A program made the translations under genes and the position numbers. 64,000 nucleotides of DNA from Sphingomonadales bacterium. Its GTDB lineage: Bacteria; Pseudomonadota; Alphaproteobacteria; Sphingomonadales; Sphingomonadaceae. Below, piece after piece: positions 52,448-61,881 of this stretch. The stretch covers positions 50,827 to 114,826 of the forward strand of contig JANXSN010000079.1 in the NCBI GenBank assembly GCA_025352685.1, written 5' to 3'. A model generated the notes under the pieces. The model saw only the letters and a list, made by a program, of their open reading frames with translations. It had not been told where the DNA came from and did not search any database. The stretch's first letter is position 1; every line of letters starts with the position of its first letter.

Positions 52448-54811
52448 GTGACAAGTGCCGGGGAAGCGCCCCATTCCGGGCATCGTGCAACTTTTAGCCA
52501 TCCCACAACCCCCGACGTGCCAACAGCGCTTGATCCTGTCTGTGGCATGACGGTTGATCCGGCAAAGACTGCTCATCATGCCCATCATAATGGTACTGAG
52601 TTTCATTTTTGCAGCGCAGGATGTCTGGTAAAATTTAAATCTGCCCCCCCCAAATATCTCGCTGGCGCGCCTCGCGCCCGAACCGGCGCTGCGCCAGGGG
52701 CGATATGGACGTGCCCAATGCATCCGCAAATTCGGCAGGAAGGTCCAGGGACCTGCCCGATTTGCGGGATGGCGCTCGAACCCGAAGAACCCTCGCTCGA
52801 CGATGCGCCCAATCCCGAACTTGTAGATTTCACGCGCCGCTGGTGGGTGGCAGCAGGCCTCGCTGTTCCGCTACTCGCTCTTACAATGGGTACTGAATTA
52901 CTCGGACTGCACCCGATGTCTCCCGGGGTTTCTCGTTGGGTGCAACTCGCGCTCGCGGCACCGATAGTGCTTTGGGCAGGCGCGCCTTTCTTCATGCGCG
53001 GATGGACCTCAATCAAGACACGCCATCTCAACATGTTTACGCTGATCTCGATCGGCGTGGGCGCGGCATTCATCTACAGCCTCGTTGCCACGGTCGCTCC
53101 CGGCCTTTTCCCGCCGAATTTCCGGACGATGGGCGGGATGATCCCGGTCTACTACGAAGCCGCCGGCGTCGTTATTGCGCTCGTTCTGTTGGGCCAGGTT
53201 CTCGAACTGCGAGCGCGCGCCGCGACTGGCAAAGCAATTCGTGCGCTGCTGAATCTCGCGCCGAAGACAGCACGCCGTATCGAGCCAGATGGCAGCGAAA
53301 CTGAAATTGACCTTAACGGGGTTCAAGCCGGTGACCGTTTACGCATCCGTCCCGGCGAAGCTGTGCCCGTAGATGGCGTCGTGATCGAAGGCAAGTCTTC
53401 GGTCGATGAGTCAATGCTTACCGGAGAACCGCTTCCCGTCGCGAAGGAGACCGCGAGTGTGCTGACCGGCGGCACTGTCAATGGTACAGGCGTTCTGGTT
53501 ATGGAGGCGCGCGCGGTCGGCAGCGACACGACGCTCGCGCGCATCGTCAAGATGGTCGCCGAAGCACAACGTAGTCGTGCGCCGATTCAGGCAGTCGCAG
53601 ACCGTATCTCGGGATGGTTTGTGCCTGTCGTTATCGCTATCGCCGCCGTCACCTTCATTGTGTGGAGCCTCGTTGGACCCGAACCGCGCATCGGACACGC
53701 TTTGCTCAATGCCATCGCCGTACTAATCATCGCCTGCCCCTGTGCCCTCGGCCTTGCAACACCGATGTCTATCATGGTCGGTACCGGACGCGGGGCGCAA
53801 GCCGGCGTGCTCGTCAAAAACGCCGAAGCATTGCAGGGCTTCGAGAGCGTCGACACGTTACTCGTCGACAAAACGGGCACACTGACCGAAGGCAAGCCGA
53901 AGCTTGTCGCGATCATGGCGATTGGCCCGACCACCGAAGACGAGTTGCTTGCCCTGACAGCTGCCGTTGAAGCGCGGTCCGAGCATCCGCTTGCACATGC
54001 TATCGTCACTGCCGCCAATGAGCGAAAATTAGAGCTCGGCGAGCCCGAAGATTTCGAAGTTCAAGTTGGTCTCGGCGTGAGCGCAAAGGTGGGCGATCGA
54101 ACGATTGTCATTGGCAATGCGGCGCAGATGGACCGCGTGAAAATCGACGCAAATCCGCTCAGTGACGCAGCCGAAGCCAAACGCCGCGAAGGCGCAGGCG
54201 TTATGCTCATTGCGATCGATGGCAATCTTGCCGGACTGGTGGCCGTGGCCGATCCGATCCGCGCCAATGCGCGCGCGGCCATCGAGGAGCTCCGCAAGCA
54301 AGGTTTACGCGTCATCATGCTAACGGGTGACAACGTGACGACCGCGCAAGTTGTCGCGGATGCAGTGGGCGGAATCGACGGCGTTCATGCCGGGCTCAAG
54401 CCCGAAGACAAGGCTCGAATTGTTCGTGATCTTAAAGCAGCGGGCGCAAAAGTCGCAATGGCAGGCGACGGCATCAATGATGCCCCCGCACTTGCCGCTG
54501 CCGACGTCGGCCTCGCAATGGGCACCGGCACTGACGTCGCCATTGAAAGCGCTGGGATCACGCTGACCAAAGGCGACCTTGCCGCAGTCGTACGCGCAAG
54601 AACGCTTGCCAAAGCGACTATGGCCAACATTCGCCAAAACCTGTTCTTCTCCTTCCTGTTCAATGGAATCGGCGTGCCCGTTGCAGCAGGTGTGCTCTAT
54701 CCGGTCACCGGCCTGCTCATGTCGCCGATGTTCGCGGGTGCAGCCATGGCGCTATCGTCATTCACCGTCGTCATGAACGCACTTCGCCTTAACCGCGTGA
54801 ATTTGTATTGA
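52448..54811 (+). CDS. Copper-translocating P1B-type ATPase
   Basis: A 787-residue inner-membrane pump that exports Cu(I) using ATP. The GTG start at 52448 follows AAGGGAG. The N-terminal metal-binding part is unusual: a YHS domain (DPVCGMTV, with HFCSAGC) and a heavy-metal-binding domain ([19 protein letters not shown]) instead of HMA repeats. The membrane metal site is Cys430-Pro-Cys432, the phosphorylation site Asp474 in DKTGT, with the ATP-binding SEHPLAHA and hinge [10 protein letters not shown]. This YHS-containing type often pairs with CopA/CopB-class periplasmic systems. It is the last gene of the copC-copD operon. Confidence 0.95.
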   Translation: MTSAGEAPHSGHRATFSHPTTPDVPTALDPVCGMTVDPAKTAHHAHHNGTEFHFCSAGCLVKFKSAPPKYLAGAPRARTGAAPGAIWTCPMHPQIRQEGPGTCPICGMALEPEEPSLDDAPNPELVDFTRRWWVAAGLAVPLLALTMGTELLGLHPMSPGVSRWVQLALAAPIVLWAGAPFFMRGWTSIKTRHLNMFTLISIGVGAAFIYSLVATVAPGLFPPNFRTMGGMIPVYYEAAGVVIALVLLGQVLELRARAATGKAIRALLNLAPKTARRIEPDGSETEIDLNGVQAGDRLRIRPGEAVPVDGVVIEGKSSVDESMLTGEPLPVAKETASVLTGGTVNGTGVLVMEARAVGSDTTLARIVKMVAEAQRSRAPIQAVADRISGWFVPVVIAIAAVTFIVWSLVGPEPRIGHALLNAIAVLIIACPCALGLATPMSIMVGTGRGAQAGVLVKNAEALQGFESVDTLLVDKTGTLTEGKPKLVAIMAIGPTTEDELLALTAAVEARSEHPLAHAIVTAANERKLELGEPEDFEVQVGLGVSAKVGDRTIVIGNAAQMDRVKIDANPLSDAAEAKRREGAGVMLIAIDGNLAGLVAVADPIRANARAAIEELRKQGLRVIMLTGDNVTTAQVVADAVGGIDGVHAGLKPEDKARIVRDLKAAGAKVAMAGDGINDAPALAAADVGLAMGTGTDVAIESAGITLTKGDLAAVVRARTLAKATMANIRQNLFFSFLFNGIGVPVAAGVLYPVTGLLMSPMFAGAAMALSSFTVVMNALRLNRVNLY

Positions 54812-54877
54812 AAGTGGGGGTCATTCCATCCTCAACCGCTGCACCAGTCTTGGGGTGTGTTATTATTAGCGGGGGTC

Positions 54878-54892
54878 CCGCTGGGCACCCGC
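54878..54892 (+). terminator. Short hairpin after the copper ATPase gene
   Basis: A 6-bp stem AGCGGG / CCCGCT with a 3-nt loop, 66 bp after the ATPase stop. No T-run; possible terminator only. Confidence 0.3.
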
Positions 54893-55000
54893 AGCGAGCA
54901 GATTACCTGATCCCGTTCCTATTTCGCCATCCTCAATCGGAAGGATTGCCCTGCTCCGTATGGCGTTCGATTGTGGGAGAGTGCTGGTCGGCGAGTTGCG

Positions 55001-55381
55001 ATGGCGGTGATTACAATTCGCCCTGCCATCTCTAATGATGTGGAAGCACTTACCGAGCTTATGCACGGTTCGGCTGCCTATCGCGGTAGCTATGCAAGTA
55101 TCCTCAACGGGTGCGCAGTTACATCCGCGCACGTCGAGAAGGACATTTTCCATGTCGCCGAGCGAGATGGTGAATTGTGCGGCTTCTACAGTTTGACCCT
55201 TGAAGGGGAGCCGGAACTGGATCTGATGTTCGTAGCGGATAGCGCTCAGGGCAGCGGTCTAGAGCGTCGCGCTGATTTTGTGAATCGGGAATTCATTTTT
55301 CCTTTGAATTGTAATTCAACCTGCTTGGAGGTGGATCAAGGGCACATGTCGGTCAGAGGATTTGCGTTTTCGCGTTGTTGA
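55001..55381 (+). pseudogene. GNAT acetyltransferase interrupted by an IS630 remnant
   Basis: The frame from ATG 55001 starts as a normal GNAT acetyltransferase (ITIRPAISNDVEALTELMHG, then YASILNGC and FHVAERDGELCGFYSLTLEG) and reaches the acetyl-CoA-binding motif region (FVADSAQGSGLERRADF). The end is replaced near 55345 by transposase sequence, leaving a 126-residue chimera without the last part of the acetyltransferase fold. Probably inactive. Confidence 0.7.
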
Positions 55382-55887
55382 ACTGGTGGCTTCGCGGACC
55401 TCACGACGCGCGGCGGCGGAACGTTTTGCGGTGAGTGCGAGTTCGGCGATCCGGTGGAGTCATCGCGATGAGCGTGAGGGCAGCCCGAGCGCGCGTAAAC
55501 AGAGGCGGCCAGCCGGCAAGGGACCCTTGGTGGCGCATCTGGATTACCTGGTCGCTGTGGTTGAGGCCACGCCGGACATCACGATGCCGGAGCTAGCTGC
55601 GAAATTACAGGCGGAGCGCGGCGTCGTGGCCGCTTGGGCGTCACTCTCGAAGCTTTTGTGCCGGGCTGGGTTCACATATAAAAAAACAGCCGATGGCCTC
55701 GGAATGCGCACGCGCTGATGTTGCCGAGCGGCGCCGGATCTGGATCAATCGTAGGCAGCCCTGGATGCGACGCAAATCTGGCCGCCTGGTCTTCATCGAC
55801 GAGACCTCCGTCAATACAAAGATGACGTGCTTGCGCGGTCGGGCGCAACGGGCAAAAGCGTCTCAAGGCGAATGCCCCGTTTGGTAA
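55341..55887 (+). mobile_element. IS630-family transposase remnant
   Basis: The frame from about 55362 encodes the N-terminal HTH of an IS630 transposase (RFRVVELVASRTSRRAAAER, FAVSASSAIRW) and the linker (ITMPELAAKLQAERGVVAAW, FTYKKT). Then the frame shifts near 55685 to the second part (ERRRIWINRRQPWMRRKSGR, LVFIDETSVNTKM), which includes the first Asp of the DDE site. Similarity stops around RLKANAPFGKW (about 55885), so the rest of the catalytic domain and the right end are missing. It joins truncated GNAT and Fic genes and marks a deletion junction. Confidence 0.75.
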
Positions 55888-56727
55888 ATGGGCTTTGCCA
55901 CCGGCCTCATGGCCGATGTTTATCGTAGCCATGCCGCGCCGTTCGACGATCGGACACTCTTTGCGTGGCACGCCATGCTGATGAACGGGCGTCGCGACAT
56001 TGCCGATGTCGGGCGCTACCGGACTCACGAAGATGCCATGCAGGTCGTTTCAGGCGCACTCCATGCGCCACGAGTGCATTTCGAGGCACCGGCGTCGGAT
56101 ACCGTCCCGATGTAAATGTCCCGTTTCATGGCATGGTTCATCGACAGCGCGCCATCGTCACCAAACCCGCTCCCGGCGATCACCCGTGCCGCTATCTCGC
56201 ACCTGTGATTCGAGAGCATCCATCCTTTTGAGGACGGCAATGGCCGGATATGTCTCGCGATTGCTGAAAAAGCATTGGCCCAAAGCCTCGCCGCCCCGAC
56301 GCTGACGGCACTCGCGGAAACGATCCATCGCCACCGCAAAGCCTATTACGTCGCACTACAGCTTGGCAGCCAGAGCAACGACATCAATGCCTGGCTGACA
56401 TGGTTTGCCGATATTGTGATCGAGGCGCAGGCACGGACGCTCACCCGTATCCGCTTCCTGATCGACAAGACGCGGCTACTCGATCGCTTACGAGGAGAGA
56501 TCAACGAACGTCAGGAAAAGGCGCTGCTTCGCATTTTCCGCGAAGGGCCGGATGGTTTTGCTGGCGGGTTGAGCGCAGGAAATTACCGGACGATCACTGA
56601 AGCTAGCCTTGCCACCGCGACACGAGATTTGAACGACCTGATCGAGAAGGGAGCGCTATTCCGAACTGGCAAACGTCGCTACGCGCGGTATCGACTTGCG
56701 CAGGACATAGTAGCGGAGCCCCACTAA
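55888..56727 (+). pseudogene. Fic-domain AMPylase-like gene with two nonsense codons
   Basis: One frame throughout encodes a Fic family protein: LFAWHAMLMNGRRDIADVGRY, VSGALHAPRVHFEAP, then TAA (56113-56115), MSRFMAWFIDSA and PAITRAAISHL, then TGA (56206-56208). The frame continues FESIHPFEDGNGRI, where the Fic motif HPFxDGNGR is intact, then a helical region and a C-terminal winged-helix (SAGNYRTITEASLATATRDL). The N-terminal part is missing, cut by the IS630 remnant. Fic proteins AMPylate target proteins; this copy cannot make a full-length product without readthrough, although a start at 56275 leaves a C-terminal frame of 150 codons. Confidence 0.75.
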
Positions 56728-56751
56728 ACGGGACGACGATCCAGTGGGATG

Positions 56752-57259
56752 CTTGGAAATCCTTGTATCCTAAGCAAATCAGCCGAAATGCTGGCAAGAC
56801 CGACATCACAACCGCTGCGCAAGCCGCACAGGCGCTGCAACCGATCGCCGGTAAGTTCGCATTCCTGCTCTTCAGCCTCGGCATCATCGGCACTGGTTTG
56901 CTCGCTGTCCCCGTTCTTGCCGGATCGGCCGCGTTTGCCGTTGGCGAATCACGTGGCTGGAAGGTCGGGCTCGATTACAAGTCGTGGGAAGCGACTGGCT
57001 TCTACTCCATCATCGGTCTCGCCACGCTTATCGGCGTGGCGATCGACTGGTCGCCGCTCGATCCGAACAAGGCGCTTTTCTGGAGTGCGGTCATCAACGG
57101 CGTCGTCGCCGTCCCGATCATTGCCGCGATGATGGTTGTCATCTCGAAGCATTCGGCGATGGACAAGTTTACCGCCTCGGCCCGCTTTTAATTTTGCGGT
57201 TGGGCGGCAACGGCGGTGATGGCAACAGCGGCGGTCGCGATGTTCGCGCTCGGGTAAGA
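56752..57259 (+). pseudogene. NRAMP-family divalent metal transporter, C-terminal remnant
   Basis: The frame encodes the last helices of an NRAMP/MntH-like transporter: TAAQAAQALQPIAGKFAFLL, GIIGTGLLAVPVLAGSAAFA and LFWSAVINGVVAVPIIAAMM. A TAA at 57189-57191 interrupts it; the same frame goes on with CGWAATAVMATAAVAMFALG, the usual final helix, to a TAA at 57257-57259. The first two thirds of the gene are absent. Non-functional. Confidence 0.75.
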
Positions 57260-57345
57260 AGTGGCCGAGGTAACAATAGACCTTCCAAATGTTCGTACGT
57301 GTCCATTGTGCGTCGAAAGCGATCTCCCCTGTTACGGTGAGCTAT

Positions 57346-58107
57346 TCAATGTGTATGTTTGCTGGCGCGTTGCCTGAACAGGATGAGGCAGCCGGTAATG
57401 AAAATCGCCAGCACCAACGTCGCCAGCGGGCGGCTTAAATCGAGACCTCCCTTGGCGATCGGCTTGTCGAGAAAATCGCCGACGGTGGCGCCAAGCGGTC
57501 GGGTCAGGATGAACGCGGCCCAGAACAAGGCGACGCGTGACACTTTCGTCCAGAAATAGAGCGCAGCGAGAATGATCAAGGGAATGGCAAACACGACCGC
57601 ACCGCCAAGGTAACCGACGCCCGGTTGATCGGCGACCCAGTCGCCCAGCGCAGTGCCGAGCGTCTGGGAAAGAGTGATCGTGATCCAGTAGAAGATTTCG
57701 GCTTTGGGCGTTGCCACGCTTTGCACCGAGATTGTGCCGAGCGTTGCGCGCCAAGTGATGAGCGACGCCGCGACGCATAGCGCCAACAGGATCGAACCGC
57801 CGGGATACCCAATGTCCAGCGACCGGTCAGCAAAATCTGCGAGTGTCGTGCCCGCTGTCGTCGAGGCAATGATCGTTGCCCAATACAGCGCCGGATGAAA
57901 GCGCGTGGCTCTGATCTGCAACACGACAAGCACGATGAGCGCGGTCGCGAACAATGCGGTTCCGATGAGGTAGCCGAGACCCATCGACATCGAGACGGTG
58001 TCGCCACCTGTCTCGCCGAGCGTTGTCGCCGCAATCTTGATGATCCAGAACAGCAGCGTGAGTTGCGGCACTTTGGCAGCGGCGTCGGTCAAAGCCGGAG
58101 ATTTCAT
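57346..58107 (-). CDS. COG4705 family repeat membrane protein
   Basis: A 253-residue inner-membrane protein with about seven or eight helices. It is built from repeats of the type LFWIIKIAATTLGETGGD, LYWATIIASTTAGTTLAD, FYWITITLSQTLGTALGDW and LFWAAFILTRPLGATVGDFL. The repeated (W/Y)-x5-[ST]-x-T-x-G-x3-G/A-D pattern is characteristic of COG4705, a family of unknown function often found beside PepSY proteins and two-component systems. The ATG at 58107 is chosen over a TTG at 58137. It is co-oriented with the PepSY gene 80 bp upstream and divergent from the response regulator gene. Confidence 0.85.
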   Translation of the reverse strand: MKSPALTDAAAKVPQLTLLFWIIKIAATTLGETGGDTVSMSMGLGYLIGTALFATALIVLVVLQIRATRFHPALYWATIIASTTAGTTLADFADRSLDIGYPGGSILLALCVAASLITWRATLGTISVQSVATPKAEIFYWITITLSQTLGTALGDWVADQPGVGYLGGAVVFAIPLIILAALYFWTKVSRVALFWAAFILTRPLGATVGDFLDKPIAKGGLDLSRPLATLVLAIFITGCLILFRQRASKHTH

Positions 58108-58187
58108 CCAATTGTCACTTATGTTTGCTGCAACCAAATGCCGGGACGCGGCTTTCGCCTCGCCCCGGCATTCTTACTAACGTTCGA

Positions 58188-58505
58188 TCAGTCGGGGTGC
58201 GGACCCTCGGCCTTGTTTTCGATGACTGCGCCATTTGCGGCATCGACGCCGACTTCGAAAGTCTTACCGCCGCTCTTGATATCGAACGAATAGCGCAGGC
58301 CGCTGCCGCCGCCCTCGTTTTCAAGCTCGGCATCGGTGACCTGACCGGGATGGGCCTTCAGCGCAATCGCACGCGCCTGGACCATCGTTACCTTGGCTTT
58401 GGGAGCGAGCGATTGGCCCACATAACCATGCGTGGGCGCACCAATCGCCACGGCACCGGCACCAGCCAGCGACAGCGCAAGAATAGCAGATGCAACATAT
58501 TTCAT
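58188..58505 (-). CDS. PepSY domain secreted protein
   Basis: A 105-residue protein with TGGAGT before the ATG and a signal peptide (ASAILALSLAGAGAVAIGA). One PepSY domain covers the mature part (KVTMVQARAIALKAHPGQVT, YSFDIKSGGKTFEVGVDA followed by ANGAVIENK). PepSY proteins inhibit proteases or act in periplasmic sensing. It lies upstream of the COG4705 gene and divergent from the two-component pair, which probably regulates it. Confidence 0.88.
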   Translation of the reverse strand: MKYVASAILALSLAGAGAVAIGAPTHGYVGQSLAPKAKVTMVQARAIALKAHPGQVTDAELENEGGGSGLRYSFDIKSGGKTFEVGVDAANGAVIENKAEGPHPD

Positions 58506-58671
58506 CGATTTTACTCCAGAGGGGAAAGAACCTCGACGCCGCTTCTAACCCCACGACCCTACGCTGAAGATGAGCCGAACATTGGCGATTGGTTATTTGT
58601 AATCTGAGGTCCGCGCGCGTCTAACGCGACTTAACCTTGGCAGTCCGCTTTGGTTCGATCGGATATCCTGT

Positions 58672-59349
58672 TTGAAGATATTGCTCCTCGAAGACGACAG
58701 CGCAACGCGCGAGCATATCCGGCGCAGCCTCGAAGCAGCCGGGCATGTTGTGGATGCGTGCGCCGAGGGGCGCGATGCCATCTTCCACGCAACCGGCGAT
58801 GCTTACGGCGTACTGATTCTTGATCGGATGGTGCCGGGTGTTGATGGCCTGAGCGTCGTCAAGGCACTCCGTATCAGTGGCGTGACCACGCCCGTGCTAT
58901 TCCTGACAGCGATGGGAGGTGTTGAGGATCGCGTCGAGGGGCTGGAAGCCGGGGGCGACGACTATCTCGTGAAACCCTTTGCGATGACCGAACTGCTGGC
59001 GCGCGTCGCAGCCCTCGGGCGACGACCACCGATTAGCGAGGCGGCGACAGTCCTACGTGTCGCCGATCTCGAAATGGATTTGATCAAGCGGACGGTGACG
59101 CGCGCCGGCCAGCGGATCGAGCTACAGGCGCAAGAGTTCAAGCTGCTCGAATATCTGATGCGCCATGAAAGTCAGGTCGTCACCCGTACGATGCTGCTCG
59201 AAAATGTTTGGTCGTTTCATTTCGACCCGCAGACCAACGTGATCGAAAGCCATATGAGCCGACTGCGCGCCAAGATCGATCGTGGGTTCGGAACCGAGCT
59301 AATCCATACGCTACGCGGTTCGGGCTATCGCCTCGATGCAGCTGTTTAG
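58672..59349 (+). CDS. OmpR-family response regulator
   Basis: A 225-residue DNA-binding regulator. The receiver domain starts MKILLLEDDSATREHIRRS with phospho-acceptor Asp51 (VLILDRMVPG) and Lys in YLVKPFAMTELLAR. The C-terminal winged helix has QAQEFKLLEYLMRHESQVVT and NVIESHMSRLRAKID. The start codon is TTG at 58672 after GGAT; no ATG lies in a suitable place. The gene overlaps its kinase by 14 bp. Divergent transcription from the PepSY and COG4705 genes suggests that these are its targets. Confidence 0.92.
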   Translation: MKILLLEDDSATREHIRRSLEAAGHVVDACAEGRDAIFHATGDAYGVLILDRMVPGVDGLSVVKALRISGVTTPVLFLTAMGGVEDRVEGLEAGGDDYLVKPFAMTELLARVAALGRRPPISEAATVLRVADLEMDLIKRTVTRAGQRIELQAQEFKLLEYLMRHESQVVTRTMLLENVWSFHFDPQTNVIESHMSRLRAKIDRGFGTELIHTLRGSGYRLDAAV

Positions 59350-60706
59350 GACCATCCGCAGCGGGCCGTTCCGGCTCGCGCTGCTGTTCGCGGCAATCTT
59401 CGCAATCGGTTCGATTGCGCTGGTGATCGCAGTTGAAACGGCGGTGGCTTCTTATTCCCAGCAGGTAACATCAGACACATTGACCACCGAAGCTGGCAGA
59501 CTTGCCATAATCGCGCGCCGATCCGGCACGCGCGGCGTTGCCATCGCGATCCTTGACCGCGCCGCTTCCCATCAACGCGCATTTCGATATCTTCTGACCG
59601 ACAAGGCGGGCCAGCACCTTGTCGGCGACCTGCCCCAATCCGCCAATAATATCGGCTGGGCGACGATCAGCATCGCCGAGCCAGCGACCGGGGGAGATCC
59701 GCCTGACGAGCCTGCGCCAATGAAGACCTATGGTATGGCCCTGCCCGACGGTGGGCGGGTCGTCGTCGCGTCTGATATCTACGAAGTGCAGGAATTGCGT
59801 GAGTGGCTCGATACCGTCGCGCTGTGGAGCGGTATCGGCGTTACGCTCCTAGCCCTAATTGCGGGCTATGTGATCGCCGCGATTTTCACGCGGCGGCTCG
59901 AACGGCTTAATATGTCGATCAACACGATCATGGGTGGCAGGCTCAATGAGCGGGTGCCTGTGATCGGCATGGATGGCGAGTTTGATCGGCTGACGGAAAA
60001 CCTTAACCGGATGCTCGACCGCATCGAAGCGCTGATGACGGGCGTGCGACAGGTATCGACTGACATCGCGCACGATCTGCGGACGCCGATAACGCGGCTG
60101 CGGCAACATCTCGAAAGCGCGGTCGCGGACCAAGGCACTCCCGTGCCGCAGTACGTCATAGAGGAGGCGCTGACGCAAATCGACGGCATAATGAATATCT
60201 TCACTGCCCTCCTGCGTATCGGCACGATCGAAGCCGGTGCCGGGCGCGCGCGGTTCCAGCCGGTCGATCTGAGCGAGATCATGGACCGCGTTTTGCTGGC
60301 CTATCAGCCCGTCGCCGAGGATGGCGGCAGAACAATCATCGGCGCGATCGATCCCAATATTTTGGTCGACGGCGATGCCGACCTGTTGGCGCAGCTTTTT
60401 ACCAACCTGATCGAAAATGCGCTGATGCATACGCCACCGGGGACAGCGATAACATTGGCGCTCCGGCGCGAACGAGACGACATCATTGCAGAGGTCAGTG
60501 ACAACGGACCCGGCATTCCGCTCGAAGAGCGCGAAAACGTGGTCAAGCGGTTCTACCGGCTTGATACCAGTCGCAATGAGCTGGGTGCCGGACTTGGACT
60601 GGCGCTCGCCGCTGCCATTGCCGATCTTCACGGTGCTAATCTGACGCTTTTCGACACTCGGCCGGGATTGGGCGTTAAACTCTATTGGCCGACCGTTCAG
60701 GGATAA
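59336..60706 (+). CDS. Sensor histidine kinase
   Basis: A 456-residue membrane kinase. Two transmembrane segments (about 12-33 and 163-184) enclose a periplasmic sensor of about 130 residues. A HAMP domain (AAIFTRRLERLNMSINTIMG) precedes the dimerisation domain with phospho-acceptor His246 (STDIAHDLRTPITRLR). The ATPase domain has NLIENALMHT (N box), DNGPGIP and GAGLGLALA. It starts inside the last codons of the response regulator gene. The periplasmic domain gives no hint of the signal; PepSY neighbours suggest envelope or metal stress. Confidence 0.92.
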   Translation: MQLFRTIRSGPFRLALLFAAIFAIGSIALVIAVETAVASYSQQVTSDTLTTEAGRLAIIARRSGTRGVAIAILDRAASHQRAFRYLLTDKAGQHLVGDLPQSANNIGWATISIAEPATGGDPPDEPAPMKTYGMALPDGGRVVVASDIYEVQELREWLDTVALWSGIGVTLLALIAGYVIAAIFTRRLERLNMSINTIMGGRLNERVPVIGMDGEFDRLTENLNRMLDRIEALMTGVRQVSTDIAHDLRTPITRLRQHLESAVADQGTPVPQYVIEEALTQIDGIMNIFTALLRIGTIEAGAGRARFQPVDLSEIMDRVLLAYQPVAEDGGRTIIGAIDPNILVDGDADLLAQLFTNLIENALMHTPPGTAITLALRRERDDIIAEVSDNGPGIPLEERENVVKRFYRLDTSRNELGAGLGLALAAAIADLHGANLTLFDTRPGLGVKLYWPTVQG

Positions 60707-61097
60707 CCATCAACTCGGAGCATTACAGATATTCCATTTTTCGCGTCAAAAGCTGCTCCGTAGGCGTGGCATTATCGGACCGCATTAAGGAATTCATGCA
60801 AACATTCGGACGGTGTTTTTGGACGAGGAAGCGACTGAATCCAATTGCCAAATGCAAGCCGCACGGAACGTGAAAATCCCCAATTCCTTCTACACAAATC
60901 CCACACAGGCAAAAAGCGCCAGATTTTACACTTCTTTTTCAACTGGTTAAAGATATCCTAAGATGTGGCGCGGGTGAAGCCGCTCCTTTATAAACATACG
61001 TGGCTGAGAGCGGACGTCTAGGCAACCTGCTGCTTGGAGAATTGCCGCCTTTGGGACTTTCCCGTCGCTCCGCTTACGAGCGGCGGGGGTCGATAGC
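60707..61097. other. Intergenic and degenerate sequence
   Basis: About 390 bp without a supported gene. The first half is AT-richer than the surroundings. The last 100 bp (from about 61000) contain LGLSRRSAYER in one frame and may be the distorted start of the fragment described next. Confidence 0.3.
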
Positions 61098-61455
61098 TAT
61101 TCCGACAGCTTTCAGAGCGATGGCTCTTTTCACTATTGCGGTGAGGGCCAGCAGGTCGACATGCGGATCCAGCGCGGCAATTTGGCAATCGCCAACCATG
61201 CCGGCTTAAGCCGCGACCTGCTGTTGTTCGAGACGACGAACAAGGGCGGCCCCGTTCGCTATATCGGCCAGTTCGTATGTGCGGGTTGGTTCGCCGAGCA
61301 GTAGCCCGATACGAACGGCGACTTGCGGCAAGCGATTGTCTTCAAACTCGTGCCGCTCGCCTCTTTCGAGGCTGCGATTAACGATAATGTGCCAGAAGGG
61401 GCGCCCGACGCAGCCACTTTCAATGAACTTCGGATGCGTGCCTATGCGGCGGCGT
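61098..61455 (+). pseudogene. Fragment of an HNH-endonuclease-type N-terminal domain
   Basis: The frame reads SYSDSFQSDGSFHYCGEGQQ, VDMRIQRGNLAIANHAG, LLLFETTNKGGPVRYIGQFV, then a TAG at 61306-61308, then DTNGDLRQAIVFKLVPLASF. This pattern (FHYxGEGQ, RGNxAI, GxVRYxGQF, AIVFxL) resembles the N-terminal domain that precedes HNH nuclease domains in some modification-dependent restriction proteins. The HNH part is absent: an IS6 remnant follows at about 61470. The internal stop and truncation make it a pseudogene. Family call is from memory of the motif pattern, moderate certainty. Confidence 0.5.
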
Positions 61456-61469
61456 CAATGACGAAAACC

Positions 61470-61749
61470 CCGCATGCAGTTTACACGACGCCGGCGGATC
61501 TCAGCTGCGAACAGTGGCCCGAACCTGTTCCACCAAAAGTGCACCGTCTCATGGCAAATGTCGACACCGCGTTCAGATAACAGATCATCAACCTTTCCGC
61601 AGCGACAGCGGGTACCAGACATACAGCATCACCGCCATGCGGATCACCTCGGGCGACGAGTTGAAACAGCGGAACGGATTGGCGGGCCTGGTCATTTTTC
61701 CGTTTTACCAGCACCCTGCCCCGACGGCAGTTTTAGTCTGACAAGACCC
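61470..61749 (-). mobile_element. IS6-family element remnant (5' end of transposase and one terminal repeat)
   Basis: On the minus strand ATG 61695 begins MTRPANPFRCFNSSPEVIRM, AVMLYVWYPLSLRK, a typical IS6 transposase start. One base of frameshift leads to VDDLLSERGVDICHETVHFW, WNRFGPLFAAEIRRRRV, after which similarity ends near 61470. Upstream of the ATG the terminal repeat is seen at 61733-61749. The rest of the element is lost, so it cannot move on its own. Confidence 0.78.
61733..61749 (-). repeat. IS6-type terminal inverted repeat, left remnant
   Basis: Read inward on the minus strand: GGGTCTTGTCAGACTAA. It matches 14 of 17 positions of the end at 63701-63717 (GGGTGCTGTCAGTCTAA), which supports both as ends of related IS6-family elements. 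Confidence 0.65.
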
Positions 61750-61881
61750 GTTTGTTGAGGTCATCAACCCGCCTACTGCTTACAATGAGGGGAGCCAAGC
61801 ATGGTCGCCCGACATAAGCTGGCTTAATGTCGCCGACAGCGAAGCTGGCTTTCTTGCCGAAAAGCCGGCTTTCCTCGAACG
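61750..61881 (+). other. Open coding-like fragment between the IS6 end and hipA
   Basis: Immediately next to the IS6 terminal repeat, one plus-strand frame reads VEVINPPTAYNEGSQAWSPD, ISWLNVADSEAGFLAEKPAF, LERYV before running into the antisense of hipA. Composition looks like real protein, but I do not recognise it. It is probably the end of a gene broken by the IS insertion. Confidence 0.35.
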
